DNA of 64,000 nucleotides from NCBI RefSeq assembly GCF_000974445.1, contig NZ_BBOJ01000001.1:1-64000 (forward strand), written 5' to 3'. The DNA is from Lentzea aerocolonigenes. GTDB lineage: Bacteria; Actinomycetota; Actinomycetes; Mycobacteriales; Pseudonocardiaceae. How positions within the stretch are numbered: position 1 is the stretch's first letter; each line of letters opens with the position of its first letter. The notes beneath the pieces are model-generated. The model searched no databases, was not told where the DNA came from, and saw only the letters and a program-made list of their open reading frames with translations. The position numbers and the translations under genes are program-made. Of the stretch, positions 50,597 through 59,140 are shown one piece after another.

Positions 50597-50630
50597 GAAG
50601 GCCCCGGCGGTGCACACCGCCGGGGCCTTC
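50597..50630. terminator. Strong terminator of the sulfur operon
   Basis: A 16-bp perfect stem (GAAGGCCCCGGCGGTG with its complement) around a CA loop, 20 bp after the DUF1416 stop. No T-tract follows, as is usual in these GC-rich genomes. Confidence 0.85.
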
Positions 50631-51291
50631 CACGTGCAGGGCCGCGCGGTTTTTTGGGAGGCGACGGCCGGAGTTGGGGCGGGAGTCGGGTCGGGAACGG
50701 GAGCCACCACCGAGGCCGAAGGCGAGGCGGCTCAAGCCGAGGCCGAAGGCGAGGCGAGGCGATGGCGCAGCCGAGCAGCTCTTAGCGTGGGGTTCCGGTG
50801 GGTTGGTCCCGTCACGAGTCGTGCCACAGCTCTTGTCGCGCCCGAGGGGAGAGGTCAAGTCGAACGCTTTTCGCGACTTGACCTCTCCCCTCGGGTGTGA
50901 CTCGCTCCTGGCACGGCTCGTGACGGGACCAACCCACCCGAACCGCACGCCCTACGCAACGCGCAGCCGCCGTAAGCACCAGGCGTGCCATCAACCCGCC
51001 CACGGCGCTGGCCGGTCTTTGATCAGATTGGCGGGGTAAGGGCAGAGCCCCCAATCTTTAAACAGGAACGCCACACGGCGACGCAACCACCGCGCCCCAG
51101 GCCGTGCCACCGCGCCCCCAGGCCGTGACCCACCGCACCCCACAGGAGCCGTGACCACCGCACGCTCACAGGCGACGACCACCGCGCGCTCACAGGAGGG
51201 CTCACAGGAGGGGTGACCAGCGCCCGCCACGCCCGGTGTCCTCCACCACCACAACCCTGCACGTCAGCCACCGCGAGATATCCTCACCCCC
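50631..51291. other. Repeat-rich intergenic region without genes
   Basis: About 660 bp. It holds two 19-bp direct repeats (50711-50729 and 50738-50756), a long inverted repeat (50797-50938), and a stretch of degenerate short repeats with ACCACCGCGC/CTCACAGGAG units (about 51085-51215). Open frames on both strands here follow repeat composition and I do not call them. Confidence 0.6.
50797..50938. repeat. Long two-block inverted repeat
   Basis: Outer arms 50797-50826 and 50909-50938 match at 29 of 30 positions as inverted copies. Inner arms 50841-50862 and 50874-50895 match perfectly over 22 bp, leaving an 11-nt loop. The segments between outer and inner arms do not pair. Similarity continues weakly outward to about 50784 and 50951. 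Confidence 0.85.
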
Positions 51292-51390
51292 GTGGCACAC
51301 ATTTTCACAGGACTCCTGGTACTAGTGACGATCGCCGTGATGTGGTTCGCCGGCTACGTCGTCTACCGCCTCTACTCAGACCAGCGATGA
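51292..51390 (+). CDS. 32-residue single-span membrane protein
   Basis: A GTG-initiated frame: AHIFTGLLVLVTIAVMWFAG makes one membrane helix, then YVVYRLYSDQR. Its TGA overlaps the ATG of the nitrobindin gene (ATGA), which strongly supports translation. I know of similar tiny proteins only from memory of actinobacterial genomes; function unknown. Confidence 0.7.
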   Translation: MAHIFTGLLVLVTIAVMWFAGYVVYRLYSDQR

Positions 51391-52022
51391 CCACGAGCAA
51401 CGCCGTCCCCGGCAGCGGCGACGAGGCCATCCGCCTGGCCGAGGAACGAGCAGCGGCAACCAGGGAACGCAACCTGCCCCAGTTCACCGACATGCCCATC
51501 CCGGGCGACACGGCGAACCTGCGAGAAGGCGCGAACCTCAACGACGCCCTCCTCGCCGTCCTCCCGCTGGTCGGCGTCTGGCGAGGTGAGGGAGAGATCG
51601 TCTACCCGACGATCGAGGGCCCGTTCCGCTTCGGCCAGCAGATCACGTTCGCCCACGACGGCCGCCCGTTCCTCGTCTACGAGGCCAGGTCCTGGCTGCT
51701 CAACGAGGCCGGCGAAGTGATCCGCCCGGCTGCCCGCGAGCAGGGCTTCTGGCGCCCGCAGCCGGACGACAGCATCGAGCTGCTGCTCACCCACAACACG
51801 GGCATCGTCGAGCTGTACTACGGCAAGGTGCGCACGCAGACCTCCTGGGAGTTCGAGACGGACGCGGTCATCCGCACCGCCACCGCCAAGGACGTCAAGG
51901 CCGCGCAGCGCCTGTACGGCATCGTCAACAACGGCGACCTCGCGTACGTCGAGGAGCGCGCCATGGTCGGCCAGGAGATGCAGCCGCACGCGTCGGCGCA
52001 CCTCAAGCGCGTCGTCGGCTAG
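51387..52022 (+). CDS. Nitrobindin-family heme-binding protein (FABP-like, DUF1794), 211 aa
   Basis: Ten-stranded barrel binding ferric heme; peroxynitrite isomerase activity is known in the family. The signature GxWxGxG is in VLPLVGVWRGEGEIVYPTIE. RFGQQITFAHDGRPFLVYEA and GFWRPQPDDSIELLLTHNTG follow. The proximal heme His is expected in QEMQPHASAHLKRVV at the C-terminus. The first 45 residues before the barrel are longer than in the shortest homologues. Translationally coupled to the 32-residue membrane protein. Confidence 0.88.
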   Translation: MTTSNAVPGSGDEAIRLAEERAAATRERNLPQFTDMPIPGDTANLREGANLNDALLAVLPLVGVWRGEGEIVYPTIEGPFRFGQQITFAHDGRPFLVYEARSWLLNEAGEVIRPAAREQGFWRPQPDDSIELLLTHNTGIVELYYGKVRTQTSWEFETDAVIRTATAKDVKAAQRLYGIVNNGDLAYVEERAMVGQEMQPHASAHLKRVVG

Positions 52023-52034
52023 CTCGGCTGCGGG

Positions 52035-52131
52035 GGATTGTTCAACAATCCAACACCTGGATCGCAGGATCGTTGGATCGTTGGATCGTTGAACAATCCG
52101 ACACGCAGATCGTCGGATCGTTGAACAATCC
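52035..52131. repeat. Three 17-bp palindromes left of the tandem array
   Basis: Perfect GGATTGTTCAACAATCC at 52035-52051 and two copies of GGATCGTTGAACAATCC at 52083-52099 and 52115-52131, with GGATCGTT repeats between. The first could also end the nitrobindin transcript, starting 13 bp after its stop. Confidence 0.75.
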
Positions 52132-52140
52132 AACGTGGGT

Positions 52141-52655
52141 TGCCGCCACAAGCACCCAGGGTCGTTGAGCGGGCCACCAACGCTGGTCGCCGCCACCGAG
52201 ACCTGAGGTTGCTGAGCGGCCCGGCGCCGAGGTCGCCGCCACCAGAACTCGAGGCTGCCGAGCGACCCAACGCCAGGTCGCCATCACTGGAACTCCGAGG
52301 TCGCCGAGCGATCCAGCGCTGGTCGCCACCACCAGGCCTCCGAGGTTGCCGAGCGGCCCAGCGCCGCGTTGCCACCACCGGAACCACGAGGTTTCCGAGC
52401 AACCCAGCGCAGGGTCGCCACCACACGGACTCCGAGGTTGCCGAGCGGCCCAGCGCCGGGTCGCCACCACCAGGACCCCGAGGTGGCCGCGCGACCCAGC
52501 GCCGGCTCGCCACCACCAGGACCCCGAGGTGGCCGCGCGACCCAGCGCCAGCTCGCCACCACCGAGGCCCCGAGGCTGTCGAGCGACCCAGCGCGGGGTC
52601 GCCGCCACACGGACCCAAGGATGTTGGGCGATCCAGCGCTGGTCGCCGCCACAGC
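52141..52655. repeat. Tandem array of about 11-12 copies of a 46-bp repeat
   Basis: The anchor TCGCCRCCA recurs at about 52187, 52233, 52278, 52323, 52369, 52415, 52461, 52507, 52553, 52599 and 52643, a spacing of 44-46 bp. Each unit reads TCGCCACCACCAGGACC, then CCGAGGTTGCCGAGCG, then ACCCAGCGCCGG with variation. The copies at 52461 and 52507 differ at one of 46 positions, so expansion is recent. The unit is not a multiple of three and has no stop in most frames, which explains the overlapping open frames on both strands. Confidence 0.9.
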
Positions 52656-52725
52656 GCGCCCGGCGGGTTGTTCAGCAGTCCGATGCGGACGTTGTCGGAT
52701 TGCGGGATTGTTGAACGATCTCAGC

Positions 52726-52748
52726 GTGGGATTGTTCAACAATCCCAC
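52726..52748. promoter_or_regulatory. 23-bp perfect palindrome, candidate operator of pxpBC
   Basis: GTGGGATTGTT and AACAATCCCAC flank a central C. The core TTGT-TCA-ACAA fits the tGT-N3-ACa pattern bound by FadR/FCD-type GntR regulators. It ends 21 bp before the pxpB start. A diverged copy lies at 52705-52721. Confidence 0.6.
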
Positions 52749-52769
52749 GATTCCCCGTAGCATGTGCCC

Positions 52770-53357
52770 ATGTTGCTCCGGCGCTGCGGAACCGACGCCC
52801 TCCTCGTCGAGGTCGACTCACTGACCGAGGTCGCGGCCGTTCGTGCAGCCCTCCAAGGGCTCGACGGCATCGAGGAACTCGTGCCCGCTGCCAGGACCGT
52901 GCTGGTCAAGGGCGCCCTCCACCAGGCCAGGGAAGTGCTGAAGACCGTCGACCTCACCAAAGCACCCACCACGCACCCCAGAGAGATCACCATCCCGGTC
53001 ACCTACGACGGCCCCGACCTCGACCTGGTCGCGGACACCGCCGGAGTCAGCCGAGAAGAGGTGGTGAAGCTCCACACCGGAGCCATCTACGAGGTGGCGT
53101 TCTGCGGTTTCGCGCCCGGCTTCGGCTACCTCACCGGCCTCCCGCGGAACCTCCAGCAGCCGCGCCTCGACTCGCCGCGCACGAAGGTTCCGCAAGGGTC
53201 TGTCGGCATCGCTGGCGAGTTCACCGCCGCCTACCCCAGGGCGACGCCGGGCGGTTGGCGGTTGATCGGGCGCACCGAGATCACGCTGTTCGATCCCACG
53301 GCCGAGACCCCCGTGCTCCTCCAGCCCGGTGACCAGGTCAGGTTCGTGATCGCATGA
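52770..53357 (+). CDS. pxpB: 5-oxoprolinase subunit PxpB (KipI family), 195 aa
   Basis: Subunit of the ATP-dependent 5-oxoprolinase PxpABC, which opens pyroglutamate to glutamate. Family stretches: TKAPTTHPREITIPVTYDGP, DLDLVADTAGVSREEVVKLH, YEVAFCGFAPGFGYLTGLPR, and the end GWRLIGRTEITLFDPTAE. ATG at 52770 gives MLLRRCGTDALLVEVDSL; GTG at 52764 is an alternative. It overlaps pxpC by ATGA. No pxpA (LamB/YcsF) is in view. Confidence 0.92.
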   Translation: MLLRRCGTDALLVEVDSLTEVAAVRAALQGLDGIEELVPAARTVLVKGALHQAREVLKTVDLTKAPTTHPREITIPVTYDGPDLDLVADTAGVSREEVVKLHTGAIYEVAFCGFAPGFGYLTGLPRNLQQPRLDSPRTKVPQGSVGIAGEFTAAYPRATPGGWRLIGRTEITLFDPTAETPVLLQPGDQVRFVIA

Positions 53358-54205
53358 GCCGCAGCGTCACGATCATCCGGACTGGACCGCAGGCGCTCGT
53401 CCAGGACCTGGGGCGACCCGGCAACGCGCACCTGGGCGTGCCGCCGTCGGGTGCGGTCGATGCGCACTCGCTGAAGCTCGCCAACCGGCTTGTCGGCAAC
53501 CACGAGACCGCGGCCGGGCTGGAGGTCCTGCTGGGCGGCCTGGCCACAAGAGCCAACGCCAGTTGCACGGTTGCCGTCACCGGGCCCGCCGTCGACGTTC
53601 GGATCGACGGCAGGCTCGTCGACTCGCATCAACCCGTGCACCTCGGAGCGAGCGCGACCCTCGAGATCGGCACCCCGCACACCGGGCTGCGCACCTACGT
53701 CGCGTTCTCCGGCGGTGTCGACGTCGCGAAGGAGCTCGGCAGCCGGTCCACCGACCTGCTGTCCGGAATCGGTCCAGACCCCTTGCGGGACAACGACGTC
53801 ATCGAGCTCGGAACCCCGAATCCCGCCAGTGGCGCGGACGTCGTGCCACCGGTCCACGTTCTGCAAACGTTGGTCATCCCGATCAGGCTCGGCCCGCGCG
53901 ACGACTGGTTCGCGGACGCCGAAACCCAGCTGCGGCAAGGGTCCTGGACGGTCTCGGACCGCAGCAACCGGGTCGGCGCGAGGCTCCAGGGCACGAAGCT
54001 GAATCGTCGTGACGGGGAGATTCCCAGCGAAGGGATGATCACCGGCGCGGTTCAGGTGCCGCCGGACGGGCAGCCCGTGGTCTTCCTCAACGACCACCCG
54101 ACAACTGGCGGTTATCCCGTCATCGGCGTGGTCGACTGTGATCACCTGCGGTTTCTCGGCCAGGCGCGACCGGGGACGACGGTGCGGTTCCGGCCGATCG
54201 ACTGA
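53354..54205 (+). CDS. pxpC: 5-oxoprolinase subunit PxpC (KipA family), 283 aa
   Basis: Biotin-dependent-carboxyltransferase-like fold. Seen: IRTGPQALVQDLGRPGNAHL, GVPPSGAVDAHSLKLANRLV, TYVAFSGGVDVAKELGSRST, and GGYPVIGVVDCDHLRFLGQA. Length normal. Joined to pxpB by ATGA; the two proteins form one complex in known systems. Confidence 0.92.
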   Translation: MSRSVTIIRTGPQALVQDLGRPGNAHLGVPPSGAVDAHSLKLANRLVGNHETAAGLEVLLGGLATRANASCTVAVTGPAVDVRIDGRLVDSHQPVHLGASATLEIGTPHTGLRTYVAFSGGVDVAKELGSRSTDLLSGIGPDPLRDNDVIELGTPNPASGADVVPPVHVLQTLVIPIRLGPRDDWFADAETQLRQGSWTVSDRSNRVGARLQGTKLNRRDGEIPSEGMITGAVQVPPDGQPVVFLNDHPTTGGYPVIGVVDCDHLRFLGQARPGTTVRFRPID

Positions 54206-54216
54206 GGGCCACGACG

Positions 54217-54246
54217 TTGACGTAAGTGGTCCAGACCAAATACCGT
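54217..54246 (+). promoter_or_regulatory. Chitinase promoter with DasR-type operator
   Basis: A -35 TTGACG (54217-54222) and a -10 TACCGT (54241-54246) are 18 bp apart. Between them lies AGTGGTCCAGACCAAA (54225-54240), a near-palindrome (TGGTCCAGACCA) matching the DasR responsive element of Streptomyces chitinase genes. Repression until chito-oligosaccharides or GlcN-6-P arrive is inferred. Confidence 0.75.
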
Positions 54247-54290
54247 AACAACCAGGCCGCCGCGGAACCTCTACCAACCTGGAGTTCCGC

Positions 54291-56762
54291 ATGCGCCGAA
54301 TCCCTGCCCTGCTGGCAGTTCTGGTCGCTGTGCTGGCACTGGCGGTCCCTGCCAGAGCCGCCACCGGCATCACCGCGACCTTCTCCCGCACCGGTACGAG
54401 CGCCAAGTTCGTGGTCGCCAACGCGAGCACGACAACGCTCAACGGGTGGTCGATCAAGTTCGACCTGCCCGCCGGTGTCACGGTCAGCAACGTCCAGAAC
54501 GCCACCACCACCCAGAACGGCACGCGAGTGACCCTCACTCCTGCCTTCTACATCAACAACATCCCCGCCGGGCGCAACACCGAGCCGTACAGCCCGACGT
54601 TCTCCCTCAGCTCGGCCGCCGACCCGACCACCTGCACGATCAACAACATGGCGTGCGACGGCAGCGGTGATCCCGCGCCGGCACCTATCGGACTCACGGC
54701 CGACTACTCGGTCGCGGGCGGCACGGCGAAGTTCATCGTGCGCAACAACACCACCGCTGCCATCTCCGACTGGTCGATCGTCTTCACCCTCCCCGCGGGC
54801 GTGACGGTGAGCAACGGCCAGAACGGCACGGTTTCCCAGTCCGGCAACACGGTCACGCTCACCCCCGTCTACTACAACAAGAACGTCGCGGCGGGCGGCA
54901 GCACCGAGCCGTACAGCCCAACGTTCTCCATCAGCTCCAACGTCGAGCCCACCACCTGCCGCATCAACAACGCGAACTGCAGCGGTGCCCCGGACACTCC
55001 GCCAGGCGCGCCAACGGGTCTGACCTCGCCGAGCAAGACCACGCGCACGGTGACGTTGCAGTGGAACGCCTCCACCGCGGGTTCGCTGCCGATCGCGGGT
55101 TACGACGTCTACAACGGCTCGGCCCTCGCGACGAGCAGCAGCACGACGTCGGCGATCGTCACCGGCCTGAACCCGAACACCGCCTACTCCTTCACCGTCA
55201 AAGCCAAGGACTCCAAGGGAACGCAGAGCGCCCCGAGCCCACTGTTGAGCGTCACGACCAACGACCCCGCCAACGACACCACCCCGCCGACAACACCGGG
55301 CAACCTGCGTTCGACCGCCAAGGACGCGGGCAGCATCACGTTGGCGTGGAACGCTTCCACGGACGCCAGCGGCGTCGCGAACTACGACGTCTACCAGGGC
55401 TCGGCCGTGAAGACGACGGTCTCCGGCACCACGGCCACCGTCAGCGGCCTCGCGCCGTCGACCAGCTACACCTTCACCGTCCGGGCCCGCGACACGTACG
55501 ACAACGTGTCCACACCAAGCAACGCACTCACCGAGCGCACTAGTGACATCGTCGGTGGATACGCCCGCGTCGGGTACTTCGTGCAGTGGGGCATCTACGG
55601 TCGTCAGTACTTCGTGAAGGACATGGACGCCGCCAAGCTGACGCATGTCAACTACGCGTTCGGCAACATCGACCCGGTCAACCTGACGTGTCTGCACGGC
55701 GTCACGAAGGGCACCACGCCGAACCCGCAGGACCCGAGCCAGGGTGACGGCGCGGGCGACGCCGAAGCCGACTACAGCAGGCCCATGAGCGCGGCGCAGT
55801 CCGTCGACGGCGTCGCGGACTCCGGCTGGGAACCGTTGCGCGGCAACTACAACCAGCTCCGCAAGCTCAAGGTCAAGTACCCGAACCTCAAGGTGCTGAT
55901 CTCGCTCGGCGGCTGGACGTACTCGAAGTACTTCTCCGACGTCGCGGCAACGGACGCCTCGCGCAAGAAGTTCGTGTCGTCCTGCATCGACGTCTACCTC
56001 AAGGGCAACCTGCCGACCTACAACGGCGCCGGCGGGCCCGGCACCGCCGCGGGCATCTTCGACGGCTTCGACCTCGACTGGGAGTGGCCGGGCGCGGAAG
56101 GTCACGCGGGCAACCACTTCGGGCCGCAGGACAAGGTCAACAACAGTCTGCTGATCGAGGAGTTCCGCCGGCAGATCGACGCCTACGGTGCCACCACGGG
56201 CAAGCGCTACCAGCTGACCGCGTTCACGCCCGCCGACCCCGCCAAGATCGCGGCGGGCTGGGAGCTCGGGCGGGTCGCGCAGTCCATGGACATCTTCAAC
56301 GTCCAGGGCTACGACTTCCACGGCTCCGGCAGCGACAACTCGTGGGAGCCGAACAGGACCGGCCACCAGGGCAACCTCTACCCCGACCCGGACGACCCGT
56401 ACCCGTTCCACTTCGACGTGGCGAGCACGGTGCAGGCCTACCTCGACGCCGGGGTGCCGTCGCGCAAGATCACGCTCGGGCTCGCGTTCTACGGCCGCGG
56501 CTGGCAGAACGTGGTCGACGGCGGCAAGAAGGGCGAGTGGCAGCAGGCGGGTGGCGCGGCACCGGGCCAGTTCGCGGAAGAAGCGGGCACGCGCGGGTAC
56601 GCCAACCTCGTCGCGTCCGTGCCGAACTGCACCGTCTACCACGACGAAGTCGCCGTGGCGACGTACTGCTACACCGGCAACCAGTGGTGGACGTTCGACG
56701 ACGCCTGGTCGATCCAGCGCAAGACCGCGTGGCTGAAGTCGAAGAACCTGCTGGGCACGGTT
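54291..56762 (+). CDS. Family 18 chitinase with two CBM2-like and two FN3 domains, C-terminus truncated
   Basis: Secreted chitin-degrading enzyme. Signal peptide to about ARAA. Two carbohydrate-binding repeats follow (about residues 25-125 and 130-235, for example TTTLNGWSIKFDLPAGVTVS and AAISDWSIVFTLPAGVTVSN). Two FN3 domains (about 240-325 and 335-415) lead to the GH18 barrel from 421. The catalytic DxxDxDxE is FDGFDLDWEWPG (about 590). Homology stops after KTAWLKSKNLLGTV at about residue 822: the last strand (usually ending in WEMSGD) is missing. The frame stays open to 57587, but the rest is antisense to pabC. Activity is doubtful. Confidence 0.85.
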
Positions 56763-57605
56763 TCAGTACTCGGACTCGTACAGGCCCTGCAGTTCCGTGA
56801 GCAGGGCCGACGAGTCGGGCAGCTGCTTGCCGTCCAACGTGGTCACGCGCGTGATCTTGCGGACGCTGGACGCGAGGAACACGCCCTCGGCGTCGTAGAG
56901 CTCGCCGGTCTGGATCGGCTCCACGAGCACGGTCCAGCCGGCGCGCTCGGCGGCGCGGAACAACGCGTACTGCGTGGTGCCGGGCAGGATGCCGAGCTTC
57001 GACGGCGGCGTCACCAGCGTCTTGCCGCGCACCAGGATGACCGTGGAGGTCGGGCCCTCCAGCACGGAACCGTTCGAGGTCGTGAAGATCACCTCGGCGG
57101 CACCGCGGCGCTCGGCCTCGCGGATCGCGGCCATGTTGATCGCGTACGACAACGACTTCGCGCCCAGCAGCAGCCACGGCGCGCGGTCGGCGAGATCAGG
57201 TTCGATGCCGCGGTCCAGCGTCACCGCGGAGAGGCCCTCCGCGCGCTGCTTGAGCACCTTCGCGCCGATCTCCATGCCGAGTGCGAAGCCGGTGGGCGTG
57301 CCGTCGCCGCCCTCGACACCGCGGGTGTAGACGAGCTTGAGGGCGAACTCGCTGCCACCGGTCCAGTTGCCGATGACGAGCTCGACGGCGCGCTCGAACT
57401 CCGCGCGGGGCGGGGGCGGCATGTCCAGCATCGCTGCGGACCGGTCGAGCCGGTCCAGGTGCGGCGTGAGTTCGCGGGGCTTCCCGTCGACCACGAGGAT
57501 CGTTTCGAACACGCCGTCACCGCGCATGAGTCCGAGGTCGTCGACGCGGATCAGCGGCGAGTCGGGGTCAGCGAGGGTTCCGTCTAGCAGTGCCAGCACG
57601 CGCAT
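56763..57605 (-). CDS. pabC: Aminodeoxychorismate lyase / class IV aminotransferase, 280 aa
   Basis: PLP enzyme of fold type IV, probably releasing p-aminobenzoate from aminodeoxychorismate for folate. Seen: IRVDDLGLMRGDGVFETILV, LDRLDRSAAMLDM, and the PLP lysine in LLLGAKSLSYAINMAAIREA. Also EVIFTTSNGSVLEGPTSTVI and TPPSKLGILPGTTQYALFRA. A branched-chain or D-amino-acid aminotransferase role is possible. Its stop lies against the broken end of the chitinase gene. The start is 26 bp from the divergent Fur gene. Confidence 0.88.
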   Translation of the reverse strand: MRVLALLDGTLADPDSPLIRVDDLGLMRGDGVFETILVVDGKPRELTPHLDRLDRSAAMLDMPPPPRAEFERAVELVIGNWTGGSEFALKLVYTRGVEGGDGTPTGFALGMEIGAKVLKQRAEGLSAVTLDRGIEPDLADRAPWLLLGAKSLSYAINMAAIREAERRGAAEVIFTTSNGSVLEGPTSTVILVRGKTLVTPPSKLGILPGTTQYALFRAAERAGWTVLVEPIQTGELYDAEGVFLASSVRKITRVTTLDGKQLPDSSALLTELQGLYESEY

Positions 57606-57631
57606 GGACCGAGCCTACTAACATCGGTGGT

Positions 57632-58066
57632 GTGGAGACCGCAAGAGGCCTGCGCAAAACGCTGCACGACCGCGGCATGAGGATGACGCCGCAGCGTCAG
57701 CTCGTGCTGGACGCGGTCAGGTCGCTGGAGCACGCGACGCCGGAACAGATCTGCCAGCGCGTCCAGGAGACGGCGCCGACGGTCAACATCACCACGATCT
57801 ACCGCACGCTCGACCTGCTCGACCGGCTCGGGCTCGTCCGGCACACGCACCTGGGTCACGGCGCGCCGAGCTATTCGGTCGACGACCACCAGCACGTGCA
57901 TCTCGTGTGCCACGTGTGCGGGCGGATCGACGAGATCCCGTGTGAGCTGCTCGACCCTCTGGTCGGAACATTGCGGCAACGCGACGGGTTCGAACTCGAT
58001 GCGAGCCACCTCGCGCTGTCCGGCACGTGCCGTGACTGTTTGAAGCAGGAGCAGGAGACCGAGTGA
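57632..58066 (+). CDS. Fur-family metal-responsive repressor, 144 aa
   Basis: Winged helix MRMTPQRQLVLDAVRSLEHA, TPEQICQRVQETAPTVNITT and IYRTLDLLDRLGLVRHTHLG. The metal part has HQHVHLVCHVCGRIDEIPCE (His pair and CxxC) and the last CRDC pair, giving the structural zinc site. Which metal it senses (Fe, Zn, Mn or peroxide) cannot be decided. Start GTG; its stop overlaps the ygfZ start as GTGA. Confidence 0.9.
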   Translation: METARGLRKTLHDRGMRMTPQRQLVLDAVRSLEHATPEQICQRVQETAPTVNITTIYRTLDLLDRLGLVRHTHLGHGAPSYSVDDHQHVHLVCHVCGRIDEIPCELLDPLVGTLRQRDGFELDASHLALSGTCRDCLKQEQETE

Positions 58067-59121
58067 TCCTCCCCGGAGCCGTCCCGCCGCCCGACGATTC
58101 CACCGACGCGGGTGTCGCGTGGCACTACGGCGACCCGTTCGCGGAACAGCGGTCAGCCGCCCGTTCCGCGGTCGTCGTCGACCGTTCGAACCGCGGCATC
58201 ATCGCGATCCCGGGCGAGGACCGGCTCACGTGGCTGCACCAGCTCACGAGCCAGCACTTCGAGCAGCTCGGCGAGGGCGCCGGCACCGAGGCGCTGATCT
58301 TGGACGCGCAGGGCCGCCTGGAGCACCACATGGTCGTCGCGAACGTCGGCGGCACGGTGTTCCTCGACGTCGAGAAGACCGACGACCTGTTCGCGTACCT
58401 GAAGAAGATGGTCTTCTGGTCGAAGGTCGAGCCGCGGGACGCCACGGGCGAGTTCGCGCTGCTGTCGATCATCGGACCGGACACGCCCGCCCTGCTGGAG
58501 AAGCTGGGCCTCCCGCTGCCGGCGAACGTCGAGGCCCTGGGCGAGGGCTTCGTGCGCAGGCGGTCGTGGCCCCAGAACTCGGTCGACCTGCTCGTGCCAC
58601 GTGCCGAGCTCGCCGGCTGGTGGCAGCGGATCACGGACGCGGGCGCACGTCCCGCCGGCAGCTTCGCGTACGAGGCGCTGCGGGTCGAAGCGCTGCGGGC
58701 CCGCCAGGGCGTCGACACCGACGAGCGCACGATCCCGCACGAGGTCAACCTGATCGAGAGCGCGGTGCACCTGAACAAGGGCTGCTACCGGGGCCAGGAG
58801 ACGGTCGCGAAGGTCCACAACGTGGGACGTCCGCCGCGCCGGATGCTCCTACTCCACCTGGATGGTTCTGCGGACGCCCAGCCGGAGACCGGTGACCCGG
58901 TCACCCTCGACGGGCGGACCGTCGGCCGGGTGGGCAGCGTGGCACTGCACCACGAGCTCGGACCCGTGGCGTTGGCGCTGGTCAAACGATCTGTTCCGAT
59001 CGAGTCGGACCTGGTCGCAGGCGCCCCCGAACGAGAGGTGCAGGCGCGGATCGACCCGGACTCGGTGCCGCCCGACACCCCAGGTCTCGGCCGGGAAGCC
59101 GTTCGCAACCTGCGGGGCTGA
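58063..59121 (+). CDS. ygfZ: YgfZ/GcvT-like folate-binding protein, 352 aa
   Basis: Tetrahydrofolate-dependent protein helping Fe-S enzyme maturation. The family signature KGCYxGQE is in VHLNKGCYRGQETVAKVHNV, followed by GRPPRRMLLLHLDG. N-terminal stretch RSNRGIIAIPGEDRLTWLHQ. It is coupled to a Fur-type gene, an arrangement common in actinobacteria and suggestive of iron-linked control. Confidence 0.92.
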   Translation: MILPGAVPPPDDSTDAGVAWHYGDPFAEQRSAARSAVVVDRSNRGIIAIPGEDRLTWLHQLTSQHFEQLGEGAGTEALILDAQGRLEHHMVVANVGGTVFLDVEKTDDLFAYLKKMVFWSKVEPRDATGEFALLSIIGPDTPALLEKLGLPLPANVEALGEGFVRRRSWPQNSVDLLVPRAELAGWWQRITDAGARPAGSFAYEALRVEALRARQGVDTDERTIPHEVNLIESAVHLNKGCYRGQETVAKVHNVGRPPRRMLLLHLDGSADAQPETGDPVTLDGRTVGRVGSVALHHELGPVALALVKRSVPIESDLVAGAPEREVQARIDPDSVPPDTPGLGREAVRNLRG

Positions 59122-59140
59122 CACCCTAGAGTCCCGGGAC

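Noticed and set aside
52141..52655. CRISPR array
   Set aside because: The period is 46 bp with no alternation of constant repeat and variable spacer; whole units are similar to each other, and no cas genes are present.
52019..52824. Several overlapping open frames of 120-206 codons on both strands across 52.0-52.8 kb
   Set aside because: They are read through the 46-bp tandem repeat in all frames at once; repeat composition without stops explains them. No ribosome sites or family similarity.
54120..56642. 840-codon minus-strand open frame
   Set aside because: Antisense of the chitinase gene; Val/Arg/Gly-rich without any domain.
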